A stretch of 64,000 nucleotides of DNA from Hemileia vastatrix (lineage: Eukaryota; Basidiomycota; Pucciniomycetes; Pucciniales; Zaghouaniaceae): assembly GCA_030280995.1 (NCBI GenBank), contig JASXTE010000008.1, positions 10,746,212 to 10,810,211 on the forward strand, given 5' to 3'. The position numbers were made by a program, and so were the translations under genes. Shown here one piece after another: positions 23,866 through 35,592 of this stretch (its first letter is position 1; the number at the start of each line of letters is the position of its first letter). The notes beneath the pieces were generated by a model that ran no database searches, had not been told where the DNA came from, and saw nothing but the letters and a program-made list of their open reading frames with translations.

Positions 23866-26738
23866 TTTTATAGTTTTAACCATTATTATTTTAATAATAA
23901 AATATATTCCATTATGGGTTATCAAAAACTAGAATACATGCCTGGAAGACTTAAAACTAAAAAACCTTTTCCAAGACACTATAATAAGTGTGTAATTTAC
24001 GTTATGGGTCTCAAAAATGAGGTCAAATACTCCTTAGTTTTGTACCATGATACAGGGGTATGTTTTGGAATGCTGCTTAAGGATAGGCCTTATCAACATG
24101 AAAAGCAATTTTGCACCTTCAAGTAGATGACACCCCCCCAATTGAACTAAAAAATTCAATCACAAATAGGAGCCTGCTAACAGGTTTCATATTCTATTTT
24201 CTGGTGTATTACTTTAATTTTTAATAGATTATGCTACTTTCTGGCTTTTGAAATATTTTGGTGCTTATAGGGAATTTTCAGATACTTTAATAAAAAAAGA
24301 ATGGAAAAAAGCAATTGAGATGAGAAAAAATATATGAAATTTTGAAACAAGATATTTTAGTATAAAATATTTTATTTCAAGGATGCATATGAGATGAGAA
24401 AAATGTTAGTGAATGATAAAATAAGCTATTTTAGCACAATATAATGATTATAAAAAGGCAATTGAATTGAATGAAAATTTATTGAACCATGAATTGTGAT
24501 ATATAACTATCAAATTTTGATGGAGAAGTAGAAAATTTTAAAAGAAAAAAAGTTATCAAATGATGAATTAAGATATTTGCATATAATTATTTAATATAAA
24601 AATAGCAAGTGAAATGATTAAAATACTAGCAAATGAGAAAAAGAGATTGGAAAGTTTCAAACATGGAAGATGTGGAAAAACATTAAATTCATTTCTAGTC
24701 ACATAAAAAAAGGAATTCAATATATATTAGGTCATCAAAAGAAGGATATTTAACAGTAAAATCATTATAATTTAAAGTTTATAATATATATTTTTAATTG
24801 AAAAAAATGATATTTTCCAATGGCTTATTTGCAATGTTTGATAGCCCCTATTATTTAGTATTAAGTTATAATAGAAATAAGACAATTGATAACAGTAAGT
24901 AGTTATAAAATAATGAAATTTGACATTAGAAAGTAAAATTGTGATGAAAACTTTCCAAATTAGACTCATAGATAATGTTAAAAATATTCAATGTGATGAA
25001 TTTCAAAAATTTAGTATGAAAAAATTAAGTGAAAACAAGTAAAAAGAGACTTTACTGGGAAGTAGAGAGATTTAACCAAGTTATTGCTGTTAAATCACTG
25101 AAAAAATTCTGAAAATATGCAGGGTGAATTAAGTGCAAAGAAAAAACATTTTAATTTTTCCAGAAAATGTTTTCTATGCTTTCATGAGGTGATATTTTGT
25201 AATTTACTACTTATGTTCTTGCATATTGTGGATAAGCAAGTCACATAGGGATGAATTGCTTTTGGGGAGCTGGTAAAGTTATATGAGGCAAGTGGATGCT
25301 CTTTGATCTCAACTTCTACCACACATTGTTATGATTCAACTTTTTTTGATTAGTTTGATACATTTGGATATATCTCCTGAATGTGAGGTTTGAAAATGTT
25401 TTTCAAATTTATGCGTTTGGTAGTCTTCTCTGTAGGAATTTAATTGATACACAAGATTCCTACAGATTATTTGAGGCTCCTTTTTTTTATTTTTTACAAA
25501 TCATTGTAAATACTAAGGATTTATGAACTGTCTCATCTATCTGGAAGCTTTCTGTCCATAGATTTTAAAGGATTTTGATATGGAATCATTTTTTAGTCAT
25601 AGAGGGAACTAGCTGGAACTATGTTATAAATAATTTTTGACATAAAGAGAATTGACATTTAGAATTCTCAAATTTTGTAGTTATCCTTATTAAGGAAGGG
25701 AATTCTCAAGTGTTTTATGTTATAGAAGGTCATTATAATGTAAAAGTAATATATTGTTAATGTATGGATTTGTATATAGAAAATACCCAGTCTCATAGTC
25801 TATCAGAATATAAAGTTTAGGAGGAATTATGGACTCCAAGTAAGCAATGTAAATAACATGAGATCAAAGAGTTTGTGAGTGATAACCTGTATATAAGTAA
25901 ATCAAAATTAGTGTTATTTTTATAGTAAATAAAAATACAAAAAATAAGTGGGTTAATATATGTAAGGAGAAAATATACCTTTAGGAGGAATTAAAGACTC
26001 CATGAAAGAAATGTAAATTTCACAAGATCAAAGAATTTTCAAGTAGTAACCTAAAGATATTGTTGAGAAAGAGAGATGTAAATGAGAAGGGTAAATATTA
26101 GGAGCACAAAATGATTAAATACCTGGAGAAGGGGAAATAAAACTGAGGATAAGTGAGTTGAGAAAGATCTTTTTTTCATGTGAATAACTTAGATTTTTCC
26201 ACAGCGTGTGTGTGAATGCAGTTTCTGTTAATAATACCTAGGATGATTTAAGATAAGGTAAAGCTTAGTATAATAATTAGTAATAGCATTGCATAATAGG
26301 ACTAAAATTAATAAATAATTTGATTAAAAATATTAAGAGGAATTAATATGATTATATAATACTGATAGTTTGTAGATACAGGTTGAGAACTCAATAAGCT
26401 ATTCATAACCATACTCTGATAACTTAAAGACATTAAAATACCTAATTTTGTCAAGACATAATTTTTTTTTTTGAAAATAAAATAAGATTGAAGAAGAATT
26501 TACTACCCCTACCTTCTTGAGACTTTTCAATGTCCAATTGGAGTCTTTAATGTATTATACTGGAATTTAAGAAGACTGATTCAATGGAGTAAGAGTTGAT
26601 TCAATAAAAATAATAATAATATTTATAAAAGTATTTTTCCACAACTGTGAATAAAAGTGATAGAAAGAAATAAAGAGAAAATAAAGATAATAACAGGTTC
26701 AGCTTTCCAAAGGGCAGAATAAGAATAAGATAACAGTA
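23866..26738. other. AT-rich stretch; MITE scrap, small duplication, no recognised gene
   Basis: A 70-codon open frame at 23914-24126 (MGYQKLEYMPGRLKTKKPFP...) has no family I recognise. At 24131-24228 is a family G MITE scrap with GGAGCCTGCTAACAGGTTTC and an end TTTTCTGGTGTATT. A duplication lies at 25815-25890 and 25977-26062 (AGGAGGAATTA(T/A)GGACTCC-like, about 163 bp apart). The rest is decayed. Confidence 0.4.
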
Positions 26739-26812
26739 GGGATATAAGGGAGTATCAATGTTCACTGATCCGCAATTAAATTAATTGTGGATAAAAATTA
26801 TTATACCCCAAT
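26739..26812. repeat. Left terminal hairpin of N/L
   Basis: GATCCGCAATTAA is followed at once by ATTAATTGTGGAT, a 13-bp dyad with one mismatch and a G-T pair. It lies between the terminus GGGATATAA and the inner TTATTATACCCC. Confidence 0.65.
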
Positions 26813-27039
26813 TATCTTCCACAATTATTTTTACTAATAATTAGGTTATTAGACCTTTTACATGTCAATGTTCACCTCTATCCAAAATTTTTATCCTCAA
26901 TTTTTTATAACCACATCTTGGACAACTTTCTAAATGTGCCAGCCTACCTACCTTGCTGCACACTCCCATCCTGTCTATTCATTTACATTCAAAAACCCTC
27001 CCCATCTCATCTGTTTTTTTCTTCTCCTTTTAATCCTCA

Positions 27040-28980
27040 AATATCTCATAACTCCCCATCATCATAGATCTTCTCAAAGGCAGCCTTCCCCCATTTGTTT
27101 TTCAAATCCCATTACTCCCTCTTTCCTTTGCTCAGCTGAGAAATCAAAGACTTTTCAACTAAAATAAGATGATCATCTCATACTTATCAACTGGCTGAAA
27201 ATAAAAGCTAATTATGATTCTTGTTTTGGTACTGAGAATGCCACTATAGTAGGACAGACCCTGAATCAAAATTCAATAGCTATCTTCTAATTTTTGATAG
27301 ATTAGCAAATAAGACAAAGGGAAGTATTGATCTTTTACCTAAACAGATTTCTGAACATTTCAAGTATTACCAACCAAAAAGCAAGAAGGAAAAGACTCTT
27401 TCATTATCTACTGGTTTTGGTATTACTGAAATTGATATCAGTAAGGTCATAAAATCCTTAGATGATAAACTTAAATCTCTATTTCCATACTTTAAATACA
27501 TGGATGATATTTTTGGAGAGCAAGCTGATGTTAATCCTGAAAACATGTTGGATGGTGAAGATTCTATTTCCAAACATGATGTCAAAAGAAATCTTTTCCC
27601 ATCCTCTTCCTCCACTCAAGCATCCCCTGTTCTAAATTCAACAAATATAGATAGCTTTCCAATAGATCCTTATGATGATATAAACCATCATGATCCCATT
27701 CCAGTAATTTTTTATTTCCTGTCTAGTTGTATTATTTTTTTAATTTCTAAAAAGTCTAAAGAAAAAACCCAGGATCCTCAAGCAAGTGAGTCTGAAGCTA
27801 GCATCAATGATGAAGAGGAAAATGTTACCTCCAAAAAAAGCAAAGACAATCAACTACTTTGAATTTCAACAGTTGTAGAAAGTGAAACAGAGATATTTTT
27901 TCCCAACCCCCTTTTTCTTCCATTGATGATTTTCTGGAGAAACATGAATCTGATAAGTGATAGCATACCTCTTAATAAATAAGTGAGCTTTTCTTTTCTT
28001 TTGTTAATATTTATTTTCACCCTAGGTAAAGTTGAAGTTTCAAGATATACTCTCAACTTTCAAAAGACATAAAATAAGCTCTCTTTATGAAGTGATGATA
28101 GGGTAAAAGACTTGGAGGGGAAGAAAGTCAAGCTTTTTTCACAGAGGGATGGTAGGGTACAAGACTTTGAGGAGAAGAAATTCAAGCTTTCTTTAAAGAG
28201 GTATGAGAGGGCACATGACTTGGAGGTGAAGAAATTTGAGATAAAGAAAGGGGAGAAGGCTCTAGAGTACCATTTCCTATGGGATCAAATGAAACTTAAG
28301 TATCAAATTGAAGATGGTTCAAAAGAAAGATTTCTTGAGAGAATGTGTTAAAGCTAATAAATCTATTTAGGAAATTGAACGCTTAATGAAAATGTTTGAT
28401 AACTTGTTTTTTTTATTAATTTTAGAAAGTTTTCTTGATAGAATGCATTAAAGCTAATAATCAATCCTTGGCACACACTCCTCACTGAGATGTGAAATAT
28501 TTCATTGAAAAATTTTAGATTTTTTGTTTGTTTGGTTAAATAAATTTTGTTTTATTTCTTTTTAATAATAATTTCATATGTGCTGACTTTTTAAAGGTCT
28601 TGATTCTAGATGATTTTTTTCGTAAAAATTTGAAAAACTCGTACATTTTTTATTTTTGTTATGATTCAAGAATTTTTCTTAATTTATATATCTTACTCTT
28701 AAAATTTAAGCTTGTTGCAGAAAAAGAACAAGCACATATTGAAATCATGAAGTTGGAGTCTCATAAAAAAACTGCAGAATGTCAACTACTTTTTGAGGAA
28801 AAGAAGTGGTTTCATTCACAATCAAAGGAAGAATAATTTTTAGAAATAGAGAAAGATTGTTTAGATTTGGAGAGGGAGAAGGTTAGGATTCAAAGAGAGA
28901 ATGATAAAAAATTTAAAAATAATCAATTTCAATTGGAAAATGCCAAAATTCAGTTACAAGCCAATGAATTTAAAATGATT
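27040..28980 (+). pseudogene. SANT/Myb-like companion gene of N/L, broken
   Basis: The order of blocks follows the copy at 6833: an N-terminal Ser/Pro-rich part, then DDHLILINWLKIKANYDSCFG (about 27166-27230) after an in-frame TAA, then LSLSTGFGITEIDISKVIKS and YFKYMDDIFGEQADVNPEN (27400-27545). An acidic region and a charged coiled coil come last (28112-28351, RYERAHDLEVKKFEIKK). A further coiled-coil piece at 28600-28980 (KEQAHIEIMKLESHKK) follows an apparent intron or insertion. The block order supports a DNA-binding accessory protein of the Harbinger element. Stops make this copy non-functional. Confidence 0.55.
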
Positions 28981-28984
28981 TATA

Positions 28985-29145
28985 TTAAAAAAATTTCTTA
29001 ACAATACCCTCCCCTGCTCTTTACCATAACAGGGGGTGGGGATCACCATTTTTTTTTCTAAGGCAGAAAAAAAGTTATCACAAAAAAATGGCAATATCTT
29101 CCCCTGTGTTTTATTGAAGTAGGTGCCTGGGTTGCCAAAATTTAT
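28985..29145. repeat. Paired foldback hairpins, inverted copy of 22650-22780
   Basis: The first hairpin pairs ACCCTCCCCTGC with ACAGGGGGTGGGG. The second has CTTCCCCTGTGTTTTATTGA against AGGTGCCTGGGTTGCC and is the reverse complement of 22727-22780. Two related hairpins at similar spacing occur in both Harbinger-like elements. Confidence 0.6.
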
Positions 29146-29557
29146 GTTCTTTGCATAAATTAGCATGTAAACAAATCTCATAAGATAATTTAAAAACCTA
29201 AATTAATGACAATTCAAGTAAAAATGTGAGTGAAAATTGTTTGTGACCATAGTCAATGAAATCAAACACAAATGTATACATGAACCTCATGAGAAAAAAA
29301 ATATCCTCATGATTACTGTTATACAACACATGCCCAATGGCTCATTAAATTAGGTAAGTAGAGTATCATATATTACTTGTAAATTGTTAATTTGTGAAAT
29401 AAAAATAAAATTTGACAACCTATATTACACCCCATACTTTTTCTTTCTATTTAATGTTTTTTGTTTTACCTCAACTTTTTCCCATACCTTATAGATCCTA
29501 TTGACCAGCTCCCTATTGATTTGAAAAGAACAGCCAAAGTGAGTAAATTATTCACAG

Positions 29558-30703
29558 TATGGTAAGGTAAACTCTTACAGTCGCCTTGCTGTAAGCAGAA
29601 TCCGGAGGAGATATGTGGATTTAGCTGAAAACCCCATCCTTCCAATAAAAATAACAAAGTAGGTGTTCTAAATCACTAAGCTAACCAATCTACTTAGATC
29701 TGATTGATAAAATAATGAAACTCTAAAATAATTAACGCTTATTGAGATTTAAAGAAAGTGGCTGTTGATAAAAGAAATACTGATGACAACAATTAAGGTG
29801 TACCAGTGAAAGATCTGAAAAGATTGACTTTTATGTTTTTATAATATTTTTAATTTTTATGAGACAGCAATAATCAAGTCCCAGTGATGAAGACCTTTCT
29901 AAAGATACCCTGTATGATGTGTGATTTAAATTGTTGAGTAGTATTTCTAAAATGTTATATATAAAATATAAAGTTATAAGGGTATTACAAATTTATTTAA
30001 TTTGTTGAGTAATAAAAAATGAGACCGTGGTAGTTAATGATTAAGCTGTATGATGTGTCCCCCTCCCAATTTCGAGTTTGAGAGTCGCTTAAGTATTCCT
30101 AGTCACGTGCCTAAGTTTTCCCCTCCAGAGCTCTTCCAGAGTCAATCCGGAGCCCGTACGGAGTCCGTATGGAGCCGGAACGGAGTCAAAGCGGAGTCCG
30201 TACGGAGTCGAAACGGAGTCCGTCCGGACTTCCGGACTCAATTTAGAACCTTAAAACCTTAATAAAAAATCTAGAAAAATTACACATAATAGAGCTACTT
30301 CCCCTTTACATACCAAACTAATTTTCGTAGTCTGCGCAGCTCTAATTACCCCGTGAAAATTCATCAAAGTTAAGTAGTTTTTAAAAACGTAAATATTTCT
30401 ATAAAACTTTAAAATTCATTTAAAAATATAAAATAAATAGTAAAAATTCTGGGAAAATTTCCCAAGGTTCTTGAGTAACTCGACTTGATAATTATAAATT
30501 TTCAGACCGTAAAAATAAGTTTTCTCCGTAAAATAAATTGTTTTTGTGTAGGCATTCGCTCGTGACCAATTTCTTCATATTTAAAACTCAAATAATTAAA
30601 TAAAACCCTTTTTTAAAAAAAAAAAAATAATAACGCCAATCTTGCACGCCGTAATAACTCCATTTACATATTTAGGTGCCGTACTAAACTTTAGGCTACC
30701 ACA
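29558..30703 (-). repeat. 3' LTR of element A
   Basis: 1146 bp. It matches the 5' LTR at about 99%, apart from one extra 11-bp unit in the CGGAGTC array, a longer poly-A and a 1-bp indel. Confidence 0.95.
30148..30235. repeat. 11-bp tandem array, eight units, in 3' LTR
   Basis: Units are CGGAGCCCGTA, CGGAGTCCGTA, TGGAGCCGGAA, CGGAGTCAAAG, CGGAGTCCGTA, CGGAGTCGAAA, CGGAGTCCGTC and CGGACTTCCGG, in strict 11-base register. It is a CpG-rich island in AT-rich DNA. On the minus strand it precedes a TATATA stretch by roughly 190 bases, so it may be an upstream activating array. Confidence 0.9.
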
Positions 30704-30713
30704 TCCTCCCTCC
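30704..30713 (-). promoter_or_regulatory. Polypurine tract of element A
   Basis: On the minus strand GGAGGGAGGA directly precedes the 3' LTR start TGTGGTAGCC. Confidence 0.85.
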
Positions 30714-31364
30714 AATCGAGAATGTCCCCATTCTTAAAACTTTGCATAAGTGGTTGAGCAATTCCAAAAGAATTATCTTTTCTAATAAAATAATTTGATA
30801 AATTTGTTTTAGCTGGTCTTCTTTTAAATCTTTATAATAAAAATGTTCTTTCTTCTTCTCTGGCTTGATATAACATAAAATAAAATAATATAAATCTTGT
30901 GATGATTCCACTACGAGAGCAAGGTTTGAATCCCTTCAGACTCCCATATACCGGTCTTCCTTCTTGTCACAGCATTGAGAGAGTGGATCTTCCTATGAGA
31001 CGAATACTCCTGATTCCAACCTCATAGGGCCCCCCACTGAGCCGAATTCTATGATTCCAATCTCGCCATAAGGTCCTCCAAGCTTCACACCAAAAAAAAA
31101 TGGCCTAACTATGAGGCACTAAAAAAAATCATTCCCTAAAATCCAACTACCATCCTAACTTCTGATTCCTTCATCACAATTTTCGAACTTTGCTATACAG
31201 CAAACCCATAAAATACTTTTGCCAGGCTTCCAATAATAATTTTAACTTTAGACCATGTTAAAGCGCCACAAATTTCACCTAATTAACCATTATGCTTACT
31301 TTAGCATCATCACCACCTAAAGTTTTAACCTCCTAAAGCTTTCAGCACCCAATTCCAGAAATAA

Positions 31365-32530
31365 TTGAATAACCAGTTTAGAGTCTTAGTGGACAGTGAT
31401 AAATTAAAAGATTGAATTGAGTTATCCAAACAAGATTGACATTCCAGTTTAAAGTCTTGGTGGACCAAACATATAATCGATTGCCAGTTTATGGTCTTGG
31501 TGGACCAAAGATCGTTTAAGTGCATAAATATCTTGATATATTCCTAAGTAAGGCCTAGGCTTGACCAAAGATTGAATAAATTTGATAATCCAGTTTAATG
31601 TCATAGTGGACCAAACATTTGATCGACAAGTAATCCAGTATAAGGCCATAGTGGTCCAATGAATGTTGAATTATCCTGCAGATATTAATTTTCCAGTTTA
31701 AAGTCATAGTGGACTAAACAATGAATGAACTACCAGTTTAAAGTCATGGTGGACCAAACATTTAATCGATAAGAAATCCAGTTTTAGGTCATGGTGGACC
31801 CAACAGCTTGATAACAGTCCAGTTTAAGGTCTTGGTGGACCCAAAATTTGATTTATATAAAAAAAAAAATCCGTCTCCAAAAATATCCATAAATCTTGAA
31901 CATCCTTGAAATTCAGTTTAAAGTCTTGAAGGACTAACAGCTCCAATATAAAATCTTTAATGAAAGTCTTGAAAATTAGCCAGTTTAAAGTCTTGGAGGA
32001 CTAACAGCTCCAAAATTCGTATAAAAAAGACCTTAAAGAATGTTTTGAACAGTAGCCAGTTTAAAGTCTTGGAGGACTAACAGATCCAAAATACGTGTAA
32101 AAAACCTTAAAGAATGTCTTGAACAGTAGCCAGTTTAAAGTCTTGGAGGACTAAGAGCTCCAAAATACGAGTAAAAAAAAATCTTAAAGAACGTCTTGAA
32201 CAGTAGCCAGTTTAAAGTCTTGGAGGACTAACAGATCCAAAATACGTGTAAAAAAAACCTTAAAGAACGTCTTGAACAGTAGCCAGTTTGAAGTCTTGGA
32301 GGACTAACAGATCCAAAATTTGTATAAAACCCTTAAGGAAAGTCTTGAACAGTAGCCAGTTTAAAGTCTTGGAGGACTAAAAGATCCAAAATACGTAAAA
32401 AAAAACCTTAAAGAACGTCTTGAACAGTAGCCAGTTTAAAGTCTTGGAGGACTAACAGCTCCAAAATTCGTATAAAACCTTAAGGAAAGTCTTGAACAGT
32501 AGCCAGTTTAAAGTCTTGGAGGACTAACAG
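31365..32530. repeat. Hairpin-module array, AGTC/GACT and GGTC/GACC types
   Basis: At least 18 copies of a module lie in the 3' noncoding region of element A. On the plus strand each reads CAGTTTA, two bases, a stem, a 6-nt loop, then the complementary stem. Examples are AAGTCTTGGAGGACT, GGTCTTGGTGGACC and GTCATAGTGGAC. From 31978 to 32530 eight copies lie in a regular tandem repeat of about 75 bp (starts near 31978, 32053, 32128, 32204, 32281, 32353, 32429 and 32501). Left of that they are irregularly spaced, 40-110 bases apart, with unrelated sequence between. A single further copy is at 33258. No open reading frame covers the array. Confidence 0.9.
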
Positions 32531-32639
32531 CTGTCTTGAAGTAAAATCCCATTGGTATTGAGTTCCCCTAGACCCTGTTTCCTGTCTAAACTATATGAAT
32601 AAACTAAAAAGAATGATGACTGAAAAAAAAATAAAACTA

Positions 32640-32800
32640 AGAAATATAATAATTTTGATTTAATTAATTTTTTTTTTATTTTATTATTTTATTTTTATTT
32701 TTATTTTTATTTTTATTATTATTATTATTATTATTATTTTTTTTTTAATTTTAATTTTAATTTTTTAATTTTTTAATTTTTTTTTTTTTTTTTTTTTTAA
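32640..32800. repeat. Low-complexity T/A tract
   Basis: Runs of TTTTA, TTA and poly-T, then A-rich DNA to about 32930, inside the 3' noncoding region of element A. Confidence 0.9.
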
Positions 32801-33604
32801 ATTTAAAATAAAAGATTTTAGAAAAGATAGTTTTTAAATAAAAGTTAAAATTTAATTTTAAAGAAAGATAAATGAATGTGAAAAGAAAGATAAAAAAAGT
32901 ACTAAAAAAAATTTAAAATAAAATTTTAAAAGATGCCCCCCGGCCATTTGATGAGCCGTACCCTCGACATCATACCCACATCCAAGTGCAACTTGATGTG
33001 GTTACACAATTTTAAGAAATTGAAAAGAAAAGAAAATAAATGAAAGTTTTTAAAAGATAATTTTATAATGATGATCACTGGGTGGGCTCCCTCCAATTTA
33101 TAAAAATGATTAGAGACCACCAGTGAGCATCACCTTTACAATAATTCATAATATATATTAAAGAAAAGAAATCACAATCTAACATAAAAAATCAAAACAA
33201 AATAAAATAAAAAGAATCTTGAATCCGGCGTTGAGAGCGGTGTCTCTTGATTCGTTCCAGTTTATAGTCTTAGTGGACTTCCTATAATTAAAAGACAAAG
33301 CCAGGATTCAACTAGAAACAAGGAAAATTTTGGAAACGAACATTATGGGGTAATTGTGTATAGAGCAGCCAGCCCATCAATTACCCCCACACTTGCCAAT
33401 ATTAAATTAAGAAGGTTCCCCTGTGAACACTTCTTCCAATAAATTTTTAAAATTTTCCAACACTATCTTCACCCATATTTTTAGAAATTTTAAGTTTTTT
33501 TGAAAATTTCAAAGAAGGTTTTCACGCATTTCGTTATGTTTCATCACAGTTTCGTTGACCATATACAGTGTAACGATAGTAAAGTATTTTGATAAAAAAA
33601 AAGA

Positions 33605-33882
33605 AGATAGTTTATCCTCATTGCGGAGGTTGATAAGATTATTTTTTTTTTATTTTTTAAAAAATGTCATAGTTTATCCTCATTGCGGAGGTATCCATAA
33701 AATTTCGTAGATATCATAGTTTATCCTCATTGCGGAGGTATAAATTTAATAAAAGTCATTCAAATTGTAGTTTATCCTCATTTCGGAGTTGATAAAATTT
33801 AAGAAATTTCATAGTTTATCCTCATTGCGGAGGAATCCATAAAGTTTCATTGATATCATAGTTTATCCTCATTGCGGAGGAA
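33605..33882. repeat. Hairpin-module array, CCTC/GAGG type
   Basis: Six copies of AGTTTATCCTCATTGCGGAG or close variants, starting near 33608, 33669, 33717, 33767, 33811 and 33858, at spacings of 44-61 bases. The stem is CCTC with GAGG and the loop is ATTGCG. The last copy overlaps the integrase C-terminus, where it encodes LRNEDKL and the stop. Confidence 0.9.
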
Positions 33883-35547
33883 GACTTCGGCACTCCTGGT
33901 GCCTCTAGGATAGAACCGTTTCACTTGATCGGCCGCTACCCTCTTCTTCAATACTACTCCATCCAACTCTTCTAGCACATATGAACCGCCTGAAACTTGC
34001 TCCTTGATTTTATATGGTCCATTCCACCTATCTGCAAACATTTTTCCCCACTGACTTTCCAAACTCCTATTATACACCAGGACCATATCTCCTGGGCTCA
34101 AAGGTTTCCTTAATCGATGTGCCAACCGCTCATCCCAATATCTAACTGATTGATTTCGGATCTTCATCATCCGCGAATATGCCTTTTCTAAATATTCTTC
34201 TTTCTTTTCTAGCTGCATCATTCTTGCACACAATAATTCTTCAGTAGTTTTGACCGTGTCCCAGTCAACTCCAAGATATGATTCAGCTTCTAAATCAACC
34301 GGTAAAACTGCTTTCTGTCCAAAAACAAGTTCATATGGTGAAAATCCGGTCGTCCTTTTGGCAGTGATTCGATCAGCAAATAAAACTAAAGGTAAATAGT
34401 GCCTCCATTTTTCGGCACTTGTCCCACACATTTTAACTAAAGCATCCTTGATAACTTGATGCCCTCTTTCAACCATGCCTTCAGCTTCAGGATAATATGG
34501 GGTTGCTACCCTAACCTTTGATCCAACTTTCAATACGGCCTCTTTAAACTCTGTCCCAAATTCAGGACCTCCATCTACCGTTACCAACTTCATCACCCCA
34601 TACCTATATACCCAATTATTCAAAAAAAATTCTGCCACATTTTTGGCAGTTAAATTAATAAGAGGCGCTGCCTCTACCCAACCAGATAAATCATCTCTGG
34701 CCACAATTAAATATTTATACCGTCCCTCTTTTATATGAACAGCATCTAAACTAACTCTTCCAAAGAGCGTATATTCACCGGTCGCGCGTCCAGGTTCTTT
34801 TGGCCTTAAATAACTTCGTCTTTGACATTCTTCGCATGACTGAACCCACTGTTTAACAGCCATCTTCATGCCAGGCCACCAAAATCGATCAGAAATTCTT
34901 CTAAATGTTTCTCCAACGCCTCTATGCCCGAGATCTTCATGCAGTGATTTCAAAACTAATTCTTGCCCCTTCTGTTGAGTTATAACTACTTGAGGATTTG
35001 GATACCTCCTCCTCATTAAACGTTGACCAGATAGGTAAAACGTAGATGACTTCCTCTTGATAGCCACCCATTCATCGTCTTCACAATCTTCTGGCCTCTC
35101 TAAAGTCAACAAATATTTGACTAACAAAAAATAAAAACCAGTCTGACCCCAGACTTCATCTTGAAAATCGATTAATATAACATCAATAGGGACTTCTCTA
35201 TCACCAATATCACCTGCACATGAATGAGCCAATAATCGTTGACCCCTAAATAAATTTTTAATCGAGCTATGTCGACGTTTTTCTTCTGAACCTTTGGATC
35301 CTTCGAAAACCGTATTCAAAAATACCTCTTTCTCTTTATCCACCTTTTTATTTAAATTCTCTAATTCTCCAACATATACACCATTCCTTAATTTACTACT
35401 ATCCCACACTACCAATCCATTTTCCTCTACATACACCACATCTTCTTCTACCTCCTCTCTGCCGAATTTATCTACACCTTTTCCAACACCTTTATTAACA
35501 TAAAAACTATTTTCCAGTTTATCCTCTTGGTGGAGGTCATCAACACC
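33856..35547 (-). CDS. pol: Element A integrase (pol C-terminal block)
   Basis: The enzyme that inserts element DNA into the chromosome. The frame is open from the stop at 35548 to 33856, and the first ATG is at 35439 (527 residues from there). Counting from that Met: HHCC zinc domain H167, H172, C202, C205 (HEDLGH...CEEC); catalytic D232 (SLDAVH), D289 (TVDGGPEF) and E324 (GMVERG), a D,D-35-E arrangement; GPY/F-type module RWNGPYKI at about 474. There is no chromodomain. The protein ends RSAEVFLRNEDKL, encoded by a hairpin module. The upstream extension encodes another module product, LHQEDKL. It is in the same frame as the RT block, so it is probably part of one polyprotein needing suppression of the TAA at 35548-35550. 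Confidence 0.9.
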   Translation of the reverse strand, partial: GVDDLHQEDKLENSFYVNKGVGKGVDKFGREEVEEDVVYVEENGLVVWDSSKLRNGVYVGELENLNKKVDKEKEVFLNTVFEGSKGSEEKRRHSSIKNLFRGQRLLAHSCAGDIGDREVPIDVILIDFQDEVWGQTGFYFLLVKYLLTLERPEDCEDDEWVAIKRKSSTFYLSGQRLMRRRYPNPQVVITQQKGQELVLKSLHEDLGHRGVGETFRRISDRFWWPGMKMAVKQWVQSCEECQRRSYLRPKEPGRATGEYTLFGRVSLDAVHIKEGRYKYLIVARDDLSGWVEAAPLINLTAKNVAEFFLNNWVYRYGVMKLVTVDGGPEFGTEFKEAVLKVGSKVRVATPYYPEAEGMVERGHQVIKDALVKMCGTSAEKWRHYLPLVLFADRITAKRTTGFSPYELVFGQKAVLPVDLEAESYLGVDWDTVKTTEELLCARMMQLEKKEEYLEKAYSRMMKIRNQSVRYWDERLAHRLRKPLSPGDMVLVYNRSLESQWGKMFADRWNGPYKIKEQVSGGSYVLEELDGVVLKKRVAADQVKRFYPRGTRSAEVFLRNEDKL

Positions 35548-35592
35548 TTAATCTAAACACATTAGTCCTGCCAGTTTAACCTCATGGGGGAG
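35515..35592. repeat. Two hairpin modules within pol
   Basis: At about 35515 the plus strand reads CCAGTTTATCCTCTTGGTGG (then AGG). At about 35570 it reads CAGTTTAACCTCATGGGGGA (then GG). They flank the stop between the RNase H and integrase blocks. Confidence 0.85.

Noticed and set aside
30050..30262. Coding potential across the 11-bp array
   Set aside because: The repeated SRNGV-type peptide follows only from the array period and lies within an LTR. The unit gain between LTRs changes the frame.
31978..32530. Regular 75-bp spacing resembling a CRISPR array
   Set aside because: The 'spacers' are near copies of each other, the repeats continue irregularly leftwards and into coding DNA, and the context is a eukaryotic retrotransposon.
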